A stretch of 64,000 nucleotides of DNA from Timema cristinae (taxonomy: Eukaryota > Arthropoda > Insecta > Phasmatodea > Timematidae): positions 45,193 through 109,192 of the forward strand of contig JBCFYV010002334.1 of the NCBI GenBank assembly GCA_039000515.1, in the 5' to 3' direction. The position numbers were made by a program, and so were the translations under genes. The notes beneath the pieces are model-generated. The model had not been told where the DNA came from, searched no databases, and saw only the letters and a program-made list of their open reading frames with translations. Each line of letters opens with the position of its first letter. Position 1 is the first letter of the stretch. Of the stretch, positions 18,935 through 31,499 are shown one piece after another.

Positions 18935-21810
18935 ATTTAATTGGTATACGTACTACCAACAGAGCTATGTTCTAGGATTATATAATGATTAATAGGTATA
19001 GGTGCTACCAACAGATATACGTTCTAGGATTATATACTTTTTATTAGTTATACGCACTACAAACAGGGCTATGTTTTAGGATTATATATGGTTTAATTGG
19101 TATATGCACTACCAACAGAGCTATGTTCTAGGATTATATATTCTTTAATTGTTATACATACTACAGATAGAGATATGTTCTAGGATTATATACTGTTTAA
19201 TAGGTATACGCGTTACCAAAAGATTTATGTTTTAGGATTATATACTGTTTAAAAGATAAACGCGCTACCAACAGATATATGGTCTACGTTTATATACTTT
19301 TAATAGGTATACGCGCTATGTTCTAGGATTATATACTGTTTAATAGGTATACGCGCTACCAAAAGATTTATGTTTTAGGATTATATACTGTTTAATAGGT
19401 ATACGCGCTACCAACAGATCTATGTACAAGGATTATATACTATTTAATAGGTATACGCGCTACCAACAGACCTATGTTCAAGGATTATATACTGTTTAAT
19501 AGATATACGCGCTACCAAAAGATTTATGTTTTAGGATTATATACTGTTTAATATGTATACGCGCTACCAACAGATCTATGTACAAGGATTATATACTGTT
19601 TAATAGGTATACGCGCTACAACAGACCTATGTTCAAGGATTATATACTGTTTAATAGGTATACGCGCTAACAAAAGATTTATGTTTTAGGATTATATACT
19701 GTTTAATAGGTATACGCGCTACCAACAGACCTATGTTCAAGGATTATATACTGTTTAGTAGGTATACGCTTTCCAACAGATCTATGTACAAGGATTATAT
19801 ACTGTTTAATAGGTATACGTGCTACCAACAGATCTATGTACAAGGATTATATACTGTTTAATAGGTATACGCGCTACCAACAGATATATGGTCTACGTTT
19901 ATATACTTTTAATAGGTATACGCACTATTTTCTAGGATTATATACTGTTTAATAGGTATACACGCTACCAAAAGATTTATGTTTTAGGATTATATACTGT
20001 TTAATAGGTATACGCGCTACCAACAGATATATGTTCAAGGATTATATACTGTTTATTAGGTATACGCGCTACCAACAGATCTATGTACAAGGATTATATA
20101 CTGTTTAATAGGTATACGCGCTACCAACAGACCTATGTTCAAGGATTATATACTGTTTAATAGGTATACGCGCTACCAACAGATATATGGTCTACGTGTA
20201 TATACTTTTAATAGGTATACGCGCTTGTTCTAGGCTTATACACTGTTTAATAGGTATACGCGCTACCAACAGACCTATGTTCAAGGATTATATACTGTTT
20301 AATAGGTATACGCACTACCAACAGACCTATGTTCAAGGATTATATACTGTTTAATAGGTATACGCGCTACCAACAGATCTATGTTCAAGGATTATATACT
20401 GTTTAATAGGTATATGCGCTACCAACAGATCTATGTTCAAGGATTATATACTGTTTAATAGGTATACGCACTACCAACAGATCTATGTACAAGGATTATA
20501 TACTGTTTAATAGGTATACGTGCTACCAACAGATTTATGTTTTAGGATTATATACTGTTTAATAGGTATACGCGCTACCAACAGATCTATGTACAAGGAT
20601 TATATACTGTTTAATAGGTATACGCGCTACCAACAGACCTATGTTCAAGGATTATATACTGTTTAATAGGTATACGCACTACCAACAGACCTATGTTCAA
20701 GGATTATATACTGTTTTATAGGTATACGCGCTACCAACAGATCTATGTTCAGGATTATATACTGTTTAATAGGTATATGCGCTACCAACAGATCTATGTT
20801 CAAGGATTATATACTGTTTAATAGGTATACGCGCTACCAACAGACTATGTTCAAGGATTATATACTTTTAAATAGGTATACGCGCTACCAACAGATCTAT
20901 GTTCAAGGATTATATACTGTTTAATAGGTATACGCACTACCAACAGATCTATGTTCAAGGATTATATACTGTTTAATATGTATACGCGCTACCAACAGAT
21001 CTATGTACAAGGATTATATACTGTTTAATAGGTATACGCGCTACCAACAGACCTATGTTCAAGGATTATATACTGTTTAATAGTATACGCGCTACCAAAG
21101 ATTATGTTTTAGGATTATATACTGTTTAATAGGTATACGCGCTACCAAAAAGATTTATGTTTTAGGATTAATATATCTGTTTATTAGTATAACGCGCTAC
21201 CAACAGACCTATGTTCAAGGATTATATACTGTTTAGTAGGTATACGCTTACCAACAGATCTATGTACAAGGATTATATACTGTTTAATAGGTATACGCGC
21301 TACCAACAGACCTCTGTTCAAGGATTATATACTGTTTAATAGGTATACGCGCTACCAAAAGATTTATGTTTTATGATTATGTACTGTTTAATAGGTATAC
21401 GCGCTACCAACAGATTTATGTTTTAGGATTATATACTGTTTAATAGGTATACGCGCTACCAACAGATCTATGTACAAGGATTATATACTGTTTAATAGGT
21501 ATACGTGCTACCAACAGATTTATGTTTTATGATTATATACTGTTTAATAGGTATACGCGCTACCAACAGATCTATGTACAAGGATTATATACTGTTTAAT
21601 AGGTATACGTGCTACCAACAGACCTATGTTCAAGGATTATATACTGTTTAATAGGTATACGCGCTACCAACATATCTATGTTCAAGGATTATATACTGTT
21701 TAATAGGTATACGCGCTACCAACAGATATATGGTCTACGTTTATATACTTTTAATAGGTATACGCGCTATGTTCTAGGATTATACACTGTTTAATAGGTA
21801 TACGTGCTAT
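18935..21810. repeat. 52-bp satellite array, about 55 units
   Basis: The unit reads ggtatacgcgctaccaacag, then a variable segment (acctatgttcaagg, atctatgtacaagg or atttatgttttagg), then attatatactgtttaata. The array runs without interruption for about 2.9 kb. Units at the left edge (18940-19200) are the most diverged and the interior is more uniform. A shortened composite variant (atatatggtctacg... followed by a unit lacking the accaacag segment) recurs near 19281, 19885, 20187 and 21725, hinting at higher-order units. No protein is encoded. Confidence 0.95.
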
Positions 21811-22205
21811 CGACTTAGAGTAGCGCCACACAAAGTAGGGCAGCTTTGTTATGTACACGTGCCCGTTCTTTGATGCATGGACATGGCGTGCGCGGTTTGT
21901 CACGCCACCACTATATCGACCACTCCGTCGTCGACCCACGACTGATCGATACCACCGACCACTCCCGTGGACAATGGAAACCATTCTAACACAGGGATAC
22001 CAACAAACTCTTCTTGAGGGGTTCCATTCCAGTTTGGGTGAGCTGTTTTAAGATGGAATATTCTATGGTCTTCTTTAGTAACAGGTCGGAGTGTGGCAAC
22101 TTCTCTTGTAGTGCCTCCATGAGCTCTAGCAATCTGATTCTTCTTATGGAAAATACGGGAATATTTCTAGTTTTATTTCATTTAAAACCTGATCTGGTAT
22201 TTTGA
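21811..22205. other. GC-richer island with overlapping open frames, unassigned
   Basis: Directly after the satellite the composition changes. On the minus strand two overlapping frames stay open: one holds LMEALQEKLPHSDLLLKK and EYSILKQLTQTGMEPLKK, the other runs about 85 codons to 21900. I recognise neither. The hydrophilic, leucine-spaced first frame looks more like real protein. It may be an exon or an element fragment. Confidence 0.3.
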
Positions 22206-24090
22206 GCGTTATTAATTTTAAATGATTGTTGTTCTAAGTGATGTTTACAAGTTTCCTTTAAATACAAATATTAAAGTTGAAAATAAAGTAATAAATAAGC
22301 ATTAAAATATAAGTTACTATTAAGTAGCTATGGTTCACAAACATAATAATTATAACATAGGCCAGTATTATATTAAAAATGCCAAGAAGTAAATAAAAAC
22401 TGTGTAGGCTTACTTGATTTTATTATCATTTATAATTCCCAAGAAATATAATTTTAGAACTTAATTTTTGTAGAATGGTAATTTACTCTTCTTTTCTGAG
22501 CCATCAGTGTTAGCTACGTATAAGATTTATTATGCATATATTTGTAATGTCGTATAAGGAAAGTACATTACAAGCGTTGACAGAGTCAATTAAAATAATT
22601 AGTTTCGATTTATTTAAGGACATATTTGGTCTCAGTAATAAGCTTCATACGTTAAAAACTAGGATGATTTATTCCGACTACATTTTGTAAACAGTAGCTA
22701 TAATAATGGTACTAGAGTGAGTCACTGGATTTTAAAGTCCGTTTTAAATTAATTGGTAATCAAAATAAATATTGACATGAATTTTATTTGCCAAAGTGTG
22801 TTATGGAGTTTTAGAACCTCGATTTTAGGATATCTCTTTGAAATTTACTGTCAAAAAACCTACATAAAAGTCATGAAGTGTATATTTAATAATTTATGTT
22901 AAAGTAACAATACAATGGTTCATGGCATTCAGTGTGTTGGTAGTTATTTGGCAATTTAAATTTTTACAATCAAGTCGAACAAAAAGTCAACAAAGAAAAA
23001 TTAACTGTCCTTGGATTTCAAATGAGTTGGTATCTGGTGTACTGACGCAAACAAGGTTTTTAAATGTAAAAATCTGTCTTATATATATGTCATATTCTTC
23101 TAAATAGATTTATCATTTTTTTAACTCTACACCAAGGGTAAAATGTAAAACCCTTACACATCCTGGCAACTTATTGGAACGGTAATTGCTATTACACCTG
23201 GGAAAACAAACATTTCTTAAAATGTCATTTAGCTGTCATAACATTATTATATTTATCATTACTAGACCTATATACAAAGCTAAAATAATAGTTAATTAAT
23301 TATATACAAGTATTCTCCAATCAAACTTCATTTCAAAATAAAGCACATGAAAAATAAGCGTTATGCTTGGCAAAACAAACTAAACAAATAAACAATATTA
23401 GGTGCCGAGAACGGGACTGTGTAGTTGATCAGGCCTCTGCGCGGTGTTGCCAAACCTTACTATTCTGGCCAGCTAATAAAGATGGCCGTGAATATTCACA
23501 TGGTTACTATTCACAGTGTTATTAGCGTAGAGGTACTGTACATTTAGCATTTAGGGAGGTTGAAAAAGCCGAGTATACCCTTAATGCTCCAAGATAACCC
23601 CCAAAATAAATTATTTTATTTCACGTTTTATTTTTATCAAGTTTTAATAATTAGATTTTACTAGTTAAATTTAAAAAAAAACTTTTTTGTATATTAGTTT
23701 AGAAAAAACACTAAATTATAGTCACTATTTTAGGGATTTTTTTAATCTCTTCACAAACTAGAGTAGAACAGAATTACCAAATAGTATTTCTTTTTAAGAC
23801 CCTTTTTAAACTATATTTCTAGCAGTCTCCATCATGGTAAAGCTAAGTCTATTAAACTTGTATTCTTCAAAAATGTCTAAACAAATTTCCTTACGCCCAC
23901 CTCCTTTTCTTTACAGACAAGAATAATATAACAAAGCCCTTGCTTGTCCCGTTTACTATCACTTTTTCTTTACAGGTCTTCGTGCTTCAACTGTACTCCT
24001 CACTTAACAATTTACAGTGTTGCGAATATTTTAGAAGGATAAAAGCGATTAACTTTAAACGAAAGTTTATTGTATCTTGGTGATGAATAT
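22206..24090. other. AT-rich non-coding stretch
   Basis: No gene is visible. A GC-richer patch at 23400-23580 contains gtgaatattcac and is otherwise featureless. Confidence 0.4.
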
Positions 24091-24100
24091 ATTAGCGGTA

Positions 24101-24348
24101 TTATTATTAATAGCACCGCGTCTTACTACCCGTCCGGGTTATACGCACTTACGCTAATGTGTAATGGTAGGGTGATTGTGAGATGAAATGAAGGACCTAC
24201 AGTTTAACGTGGAATCCGAACCACGGTGGTGGCCTGGCATTCCCCACATTCACAAGAGGTCTTGTCAGAGGTGAAGGAAGGGTTTGGAAATCAGATAAAT
24301 CTGTGCCGGGACCGAGGATTGAACCCCGGCCGCCAGCACAGAAGTCTG
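24101..24348 (-). repeat. SINE-A, 5'-truncated, with 10-bp target duplication
   Basis: The minus-strand copy reads from within the tRNA head (gtgctggcggccggggtt, B box GGTTCAATCC) through the body to the tail gtagtaagacgcggtgc and a short (TAA)n. Perfect duplications of attagcggta lie at 24091-24100 and 24349-24358. The 5' end is missing the A box. Confidence 0.85.
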
Positions 24349-24589
24349 ATTAGCGGTAATAAATCTCAGTTAAGTGTTCCAGGATGAAGGTTTCACAAGT
24401 GCAATCTAAGATTAGTTAAAAGTTGTTGTTATTTTTCTGTATAAAATTATATTAGGAAGATATTAAAATAATAATTATTATGTAATCATTAAAGATAATA
24501 GAGTATATATGTATATTTTAATAAGTTAATTTTGTCTTGAACTAATTTTTCTATTCCAATTAAAAAACGATTAGTTTAAAAATGGACCG

Positions 24590-24870
24590 AGAGAAAGCCG
24601 ACTTTCTCCCGCTTTTATCTTTAAATATATAGTCACTAAAAACTCTTAAATTTGTGTAACGCAATTATAGGTGTATAAATTTTTGTAGAAACACCACACC
24701 ATCGATCATAAATAAAATAATTTACACTATCACTTACTTAAAGCTATGGTATTAGGAACTAGGAACAATTTTATAGAAAATTTGAGGAAAGAGAAAAATC
24801 TTTATCACCAAAGAGCATAAGAATAAAATTTATTTTCAAAAACCTGAATTAAAAAGCATATTAATTTGTT
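24590..24870 (+). repeat. Unclassified dispersed repeat, copy 1 (uninterrupted)
   Basis: The blocks gactttctccc.cttttatctt, actaaaaactc, ggaactaggaaca and accaaagagcata with ttttcaaaaacctg also occur, in the same order, at 62160-62249 plus 63116-63236. Here the centre reads cacttacttaaagctatggt without an insertion. The repeat encodes nothing recognisable. Confidence 0.7.
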
Positions 24871-25254
24871 TATAGCTCAGAAATTAATTGTTTGATAAAA
24901 ATATATTTCAAATGAAAGATTTTTTATCTTTAATAGTACTACAATAATTTTGCAATGATAAGTTATTTTGTTTCTAAAATAGTTGCGAATAAATGAAGAA
25001 AATTCGAAAAATTTCTCCCATATAAAGTACCCTCAAAATCATACTCATGATCAAATGAGATCTGCGATATTTTCTATAGTGATAAACAGTGTCTAAATAT
25101 ATAATGTAATCACAATCATTAGACCGGATTTCAAGTAAATTGATTTTTTCTCATTTTGCCCTTCAGTAAACTACCCTTAAATTTAGTGTTAGATATCTCA
25201 TTATAAAAACCCTCTAGGGGACCTTATGAAATCCCCAGATACTATGTCCTAGCC

Positions 25255-27830
25255 CAGTGGTTCCCAACCTTTTGTGGCCCATCTCCCCTTTCTGGAGGTT
25301 GACTAACACCTATCGCCCCCTTTTCATTTTCATTGTATGCCTAATTTTAATTTGAAGTAAGGTGTAAATAATAAAGCAGTTTTATTATTTTAAACAATTT
25401 TAATACCGTATATAAAAACAACTAAAGCAGTTTTATCCGGTCACTCTTGAATAAAATAGAAAAAAAAAATTAAATGTACATTTTTTACAGTTTTTTTTAA
25501 GAACAAAGAAGTGAAATAATTAACTAAGATCATTGACAGTTATTTAAAAAACGAGTACATGTTTTCATTTGTAAAATGGAATCTGGAAGAATTAAGAAAG
25601 TTGAGAGTTAAAATTTGAAAAAATAAATGAAAGTTTGAAAACTTTGTTATTGTTTTATTTTACCTTTTCAATGGCTGCCTTGTGCTTGTTAGATTTCAGT
25701 TAAAGCTTGAATATCCGGCTCTATGTTCGTCAAGTTCAGGCGCAAGTCTCCTTTGAGGCAAATGTCCAACTTATTTCTCTGTTTTGTGAGGAGCTGGACA
25801 ACAGAACTAAATCGTTTTTCAACTAAATATGCTGATGGGAACGAGATGAGAAGTGCTTCAGTTTTTCCCCACAGTTGTGGATAAGTGCCATACTAACTCG
25901 TAACTGCTCTGCTTGAAAATGATTTTCACCTCACAGTCATACTTCAGATCTAGAAACTATGTCTGCAAAGAGTTACCAAGCTTATTCACAGCTTCAAATG
26001 AGAATGGATCTAGAATCCAATCCGGAATTTGTAACTTGGTCAAATCTTCAAATCTTGATTCCATGTCAGTTTTTATCTGGTCAAGGTGATCAGTAAAAAT
26101 TAGGATTCTTTGTTCTGGGAGTTCAGGAGTCTCGTTATCTGACACTGAACACTTATTAAGGGTCGGAAATTGAATCAGCTCTTTACGCCAATATTCACCT
26201 TGTGATTATCAAACTTGGCGATGAATGATGAAATAATTCCTTTGGCCTTGATAAGGTTCATCTTGTTTCCTTGAAGCCTTATATTGACTTTGTTCATTTT
26301 TTCAAAAATATCTACAAGGTATGCAAGTTACAACTTGCGTTGCTTCAAATTCTCACTTAAATCAGGATCAGACGTTTCGAGAATCTCAGTAACTGAAGAA
26401 ATGGCACAAACAGTTTCCTTTGGAAAGCCACCTCACGGCCGTATGTAGAAGCAAGCGTTCGAATTCCTCATCATTTTCATGGCAAAGTTGTCTGAACAGA
26501 TGGTCATTGAGGGAAATAGCTTTGACACCAGTAATGACCAGTTTTAGGGTTTCATGCAGGACACCACTCAATTTTTTCGCAGCTAAGTGTTGACGATGAA
26601 TGACACAGTGAATAGTGATGATCTCTGGCACTTCTTTCTTAAGGTGGGATAGGAACTCAGCATAACGACCTGACATGGCAGGAGCACCGTCTGTTGCACA
26701 AGTGCTCACGTTTGTTAGGGGAATCTCTTTTTTCTCAAAATAATCTTGCACCACTTTAAAAATCGACGATCCCTTCGTGTCAGTGATCAAAGTTCTAGCA
26801 AACAACATTTCGTTGGTAACTTCCTTTTGTTCATTGATAAACCTCACATAAGCTAATAAAATTGCTTTGTTTTCAATCACAGTTGATTCATCAATCTGCA
26901 ATCCAAATTTATTTTGTTCAACAAATTGATGAGTTTGGATTCAACGTCCGTGGCCATTTTGTCAATTCAACTGGAAACAGTATTGTTGCTCAAAGGAACC
27001 GATAGACTTATCTTATTACTAGGGCCCTCTCCTAGTATGATATCAATAATTTTTTTGGTAGCCGGTAACACAAGAGTTTTGCAAACTGTGTGAGGTTTAC
27101 CACATTTAGCGATCAATAAAGACACCTCGTAAGAAGCAAGAAGACCTTTGTCAAGATCGGTTGCTCGTTTTTTAAATAATTCACTCACATTAGGCCATTT
27201 ATCAGCTTTAGCTTTGAGATTTTGAAAATAACTAAGTTCTTTACTCACTTTATCACTGTGTACTCTTGATAAATGATCTTTCATTTACGAAGGCTTCATG
27301 GCTTCATTACTAGTAAATGTTTTATCATACAGAAGACAATGTGGAAATTCCACATTTTGTGGTGACGTGATAAAACCTAATTTTAAATACTCAGATGAGT
27401 ATTGACGACATTTCTTCTTTTTGAATTCATTGTGCATGAACTTCTATACTTCAAAACAAACGCACAAAAACAGAAAAGACATGCACAAAAATTGATGGTG
27501 AGGCACACAAAGGCTAGTGAAGACTGAAGACGAATGTTGGTCAATGGCAAGTGTGTTGTGATGGCAGGAGGGGGAGGGGGTTGAGTCACCAGTCAGCCGC
27601 GCTGAGCAACAACAGGTGGGGGACTGTGGAGAGGGGTGAGTGCTGTGAACTCGCCGGCTAAGAATAGCCAGTGACTCGTGCTACCCGGAAACTTCTACTG
27701 TACAGTACTATTTTAATTTGTCCTCCTTTGAATACTCATCGCCCCCATATCGCCCCCCACTTATTTATCGCCCCCCTGATAATCCAAATCGCCCACTTGG
27801 GGGCGATCGCCCCCAGGTTGGGAACCACTG
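25255..27830 (-). mobile_element. hAT transposon of ZBED type, degenerate
   Basis: Terminal inverted repeats cagtggttcccaacct (left) and aggttgggaaccactg (right) are perfect for 16 bases. An exact 8-bp duplication, tcctagcc, lies at 25247-25254 and 27831-27838. Subterminal GC-rich repeats (cgccccc, tatcgccccc) occur at both ends. The single transposase gene on the minus strand is broken. Ends and target size are diagnostic for hAT. Confidence 0.93.
25690..27437 (-). pseudogene. ZBED-type hAT transposase, broken
   Basis: From the ATG at 27437 (MHNEFKKKKCRQYSSEYLKL) a BED-finger remnant follows: PHCLLYDKTFTS then, after an in-frame TAA, HLSRVH. Next comes the family block ASYEVSLLIAKCGKPHTVCK ... 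LPATKKIIDIILG, then PLSNNTVSS. The RNase H-like core follows in 26901-26386: QIDESTVIENKAILLAYVR, CATDGAPAMSGR, IHCVIHRQHLAAKKL, LHTAVRWLSKGN, with D, D and the C-H-R-H region visible. The C-terminal dimerisation part is seen in pieces at 25690-25880 (RLAPELDEHRAGY and related frames). Multiple frameshifts and stops. Its closest look is the domesticated ZBED5/SCAND3-type family of hAT transposases. Confidence 0.85.
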
Positions 27831-27838
27831 TCCTAGCC

Positions 27839-28562
27839 CAATCAGTAAAATAGTTTCGGTTCTAGCCCGAGGTGTAGACAGAGAGATGGGGCATTGCGAA
27901 AACAACTTTTTTTTTGTTTCGATGAAATTTTTCAAAATCTTGAGTTAGAATTTTTTTTTTTACGATCACATTACTTTCTCTACGAAGTATCAAAAGAAGG
28001 TAATAATGGTAAGTGAATACAAAAAGTAGGGAAGTATAAAAAAGAAAAAGAAAGTGAAACCAAATAGATCTAGGAGGATTGACTTGGTCCGTGAAAACAG
28101 TTTAAGTTTTAAATGTAGATGTTAAATACAGAATCATCCAATTTTCGAAATTTGAAAAACGTGTGACGGGAAGACAATACGGACAAAATAAGATGAAACA
28201 CTTTTGTTATTTAAATTATTATATAACTAAAGATGAAATATGAGTGAAAACTATAGAATTTCTTTATGTGCTATCTATCAAATAAACATTTATAAACTTT
28301 AGTTTAGTTTCTGTGGTAAGATTGAAATTTGTAAAAATAATCTATTTTTTAATATAATCTGTCCTGACCCCGATAGGCAGTACATATAACATTTTTATAT
28401 ACTGGTACTAAGTATAAATTATATTATAGAGAATTAATAAACATAATATATATAATATAATCTTGTTTACTATGGTATATTTAATGTAATTTTAAAATAT
28501 ATATGAATAATTTATTAAATATATTAATATATATATATATATAAGTTATTTAATATATTTGT
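27839..28562. other. AT-rich non-coding and simple sequence
   Basis: T-rich homopolymers near 27907-27960 and an (AT)n-type tract at 28430-28560, which abuts the left LTR of the BEL/Pao element. No gene. Confidence 0.6.
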
Positions 28563-28857
28563 TGAAACCACGAACCTAACTGGCCTCTCAGAATCGTTAA
28601 CGTGATTTCCACTTTGCCAAAACTTTGTGGACTGTATTTAATCTTTGACAGGGTGTAAAATAGCACCAAAACACCACGAAACTCGGTGACAAAACTACAA
28701 CAATTGCGCTGACTATCTTACCTGATGCTCTCATCTAGTCACAGTGTCTTTCACAGGCAAGGCCGTCTCAACTCTCCACAACTGGCAGCCCACTCTTGGT
28801 TGTGGCGATCACCACCAGGGGCACTCCTTCAGCAGACACTTTTGAAGCGTATGAATA
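28563..28857 (-). repeat. 3' LTR of the BEL/Pao element
   Basis: This 295-bp copy matches 36354-36648. On the minus strand it should begin TGTTCATACG, but the second base has mutated to A (TATTCATACG); the far end keeps TTTCA. Shared landmarks are ggcctctcagaatcgttaac and ctcatctagtcacagtgtct. Confidence 0.9.
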
Positions 28858-29440
28858 TTACTGCCCGCCTTGAAACGCGTTGGCGTTTTCAACACATTCC
28901 CACACGCGTCGGTTATCTTAACCGCGGTGTATGTTAAAGTCATTGTGGCATTTCCACCAGAACGAAAGGACCAAATCTCCAGTCTTCCTTATATCATAAG
29001 TAACTCATATCAAACGAAACTTTTGTGGGACCAAATTACTAATCTTCCAGGAAAAGTGTGCTACCCTAAGCTAAAGAAAATACACTATTGAAAAGTAATT
29101 AGGAAATAAAAACGAAGCTAAAACCTCTAGTACGCTATCAACAACCCTTAATAGTATAATAGTATACAATATATACAGTTTGTAGAATAGGTTTACGCTG
29201 GTGCTAAATTGAACATTCAGGAAAAATGTGGATCTAGGTAAGGCCCAGGAAAAAAACGATCTTCACTCCACCTGGGGCTGAAGGGGAGACTACGCGGGGA
29301 AGGAAGCCCACTGAGAGGACCCTACCTACCCGCACACCTACCAGCGACACCATATGCAACCTTTATTTCTTTAAGGGCAGTGGGCACAGTTTTACCACTG
29401 GCCGTTTTACAGTTCCAGTTTTGGTAGTCATGGTAGCCAC

Positions 29441-29644
29441 TCAAACCACGCAATCTCGTCCAGTGTATACTGCTGAGACTCGACCAGTCCTCCATTGTAA
29501 GGGAGGCGCGTTGTCGTATTTTATGATGACGAGATCACCGACTGCTAGATTAGCCGTTTGATTAGCCCATTTTGGGCGCTGTTGAAGGCCACCAAGATAT
29601 TCATTTGGCCATCTGTGCCAGAATGTTTGCATGATCTGCTGCAC
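29441..29644 (-). pseudogene. BEL/Pao integrase C-terminal (DUF5641-like) end
   Basis: The segment reads QRPKWANQTANLAVGDLVII and PPLQWRTGRVSAVYTGRD. This is the LVVL...N.PP..W..GR...V..G.D pattern at the end of BEL/Pao polyproteins. A stop or frameshift separates it from the integrase core. Confidence 0.8.
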
Positions 29645-30325
29645 TTATTTCCACCGGTCACGTAAGTTTAGAATTTTGTCAGGCAACTGAGGCTGTTGAA
29701 TGGCAAACGGGGCTTCCATCATCAGGAAGTGTCCTGGTGTTAAAGCTTCTAAGTCATTTGGATCCGAGCTCATCGGAGTGAGCGGTCTTGAATTGAGAGT
29801 GGCCTCAATCTGTGACAACACCGTTGTGAATTCCTCAAAGGTTAGGATTTGCTCTCCGATAGAAGTGGACAAGAGCTTCTTTATTGATCTTATAGCGGCC
29901 TCCCACAGCCTTCCCATGTGAGGGCTGGCCGGTGGAATCAAGTGCCACGATATGCCCCGTTGAGACATCTCTCGTCCTATCGCAGCGCTGGGGTCTGCAT
30001 GAGCGGTTAGTTCCTTCCATTCTCCTAGCACCCTTTTAGTGCCAACTAAATTGGTTCCCTGGTCACTAAACATCTCATGCACTGATCCACGGCGAGCCAG
30101 AAACCGGTGAAAAGCATGTAAGAATGCGTCCGTAGTCAATTCTGACGCCAATTCCAAGTGAACTGCACGAGTGGACATGCACACAAACAAGCAGATGTAT
30201 GCCTTTGTTGTCTTAGCCTTTCTAATGCGACCCAACGTAATCGTATATGGACCCCCATAATCAACCCCAGTTGTGTAGAATGCTTTCACCTCCTCCAATA
30301 TTGCTATGGGGAGCTCTCCCATCAA
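29645..30325 (-). pseudogene. BEL/Pao integrase catalytic core
   Basis: All three acidic residues of the D,D-E core are visible in one open frame: TGVDYGGPYT (first Asp), MFSDQGTNLVG (second Asp) and HMGRLWEAAIRSIK (Glu). The intervening STRAVHLELASELTTDAF is typical of the family. The core is 226 codons without interruption, the best-preserved part of the element along with RT. The zinc-binding N-terminal part lies upstream, partly in another frame (30459-30330). Confidence 0.88.
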
Positions 30326-30458
30326 TTAGATGTGTGGATAATGGACGTGCCTTAAAGCACGGGATACATTGGCCCACCCGTCTACGAACTGCATCTCTGC
30401 CCGTCATAATCCAAAATTGCTTCCTGAGCATGCAATGGAGGTTCTGTGGGCCTGGATG

Positions 30459-31283
30459 TTAGTTTTTCTGGTGGGAATCATCAATAATTAAATTGGTAAG
30501 GTGGTGATTGCGAGGCATCAAGAGGGGGTTTCTTTGCGCAAAGGGTAGCTTGGCGTGGAACAACCGTCCACCCACCCGTAGGAAACCTTCACCGTCCATG
30601 AAGGGATTCAACCTGCCAATTTCCTTACGGCACGGCTTCTTTGCATCCAATCGAGCTATTTCCTCGGAAAACTCCTGACGCTGTACCAGTTTCACCAGCC
30701 GAAGCATGTCGGCTGATAATTCTTCTGCAGTAAGGTCACCTGTATTTGGAACATTAGATCTTATTCTATTTAGCCATCGTAAAAAAAGGGTGGTAGCTCT
30801 ATTTAATGTTGACAGTCTGGAAAAGCGATTCATCCATTGGGTAGGACTCTCATTGGCGTCTACTGTAACGTTCAGTGTCATTGCCTTTGCTTCTTCCATC
30901 ACTGAACCTGGTTGTTGCAAGATGGGCCAGCATTCCTCAGTTTTACTCAACCATGTTGGTCCACTCCACCATAAGGAATGGTCCAGAAGTTCACTAGGGA
31001 ATAAACCTCTGCTGTCGCAGTCCGCCGGGTTAGTAGTGGTTGGGACGTGCCGAAATTGATCTGGGGATAGCCACTCATGTATCTGACTCACCCTGTTGGC
31101 AACAAACGTACTCCAACGATGAGGTGACGATCTTATCCAACTCAACGCTACACTAGAATCAGTCCATACAGTGACAGAATCAATGGAAACCTCATTAGAA
31201 AGAGCTTGACTGACATATTTGAGGATCTTTGAAAGCAGTACTGCAGCACAAAGCTCTAATCGGGGCAATGTTATCCTTTTCAA
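30459..31283 (-). pseudogene. BEL/Pao RNase H and linker to integrase
   Basis: LPRLELCAAVLLSKIL and WTDSSVALSWI mark the RNase H-like region. HVPTTTNPADCDSRG and WWSGPTWL follow, then the spacer and the start of the integrase HHCC region (FLRVGGRL, HHLTNLIID). The frame ends in a stop at 30459 where the zinc-binding segment shifts frame. Confidence 0.82.
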
Positions 31284-31499
31284 TGGGGCTACCTTTGCTC
31301 ATGCAAACAGGAACCAAACCATAACATTCCCATCCTCACCTTCAACCCTCAAATATACAACAACCCCAGCATATTTGCGTTCGGAACTGTCCGAGAAGCC
31401 GTGGAGCTGCAACCTTGCCTTTTCTTCAATTCTCAGCCACCTTGGGAACTTAAGCTCTGCTAATAGAGGTAGCTCCTCCCGAAATCTGCACCACTTTTC

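Noticed and set aside
18935..21810. CRISPR-like array, because of regular repeats
   Set aside because: Units are contiguous 52-bp tandem repeats without unique spacers, in a eukaryotic context.
27383..27589. Pro-rich minus-strand ORF MTQPPPPPAITTH...
   Set aside because: It lies in the leader of the hAT transposon. The transposase frame starts at 27437 in another frame, and the Pro run reflects a GC-rich simple stretch.
30706..31059. 117-codon plus-strand ORF within the BEL/Pao element
   Set aside because: It is antisense to the RNase H region and has no homology of its own. Several similar plus-strand frames between 29.7 and 33.5 kb are also shadows.
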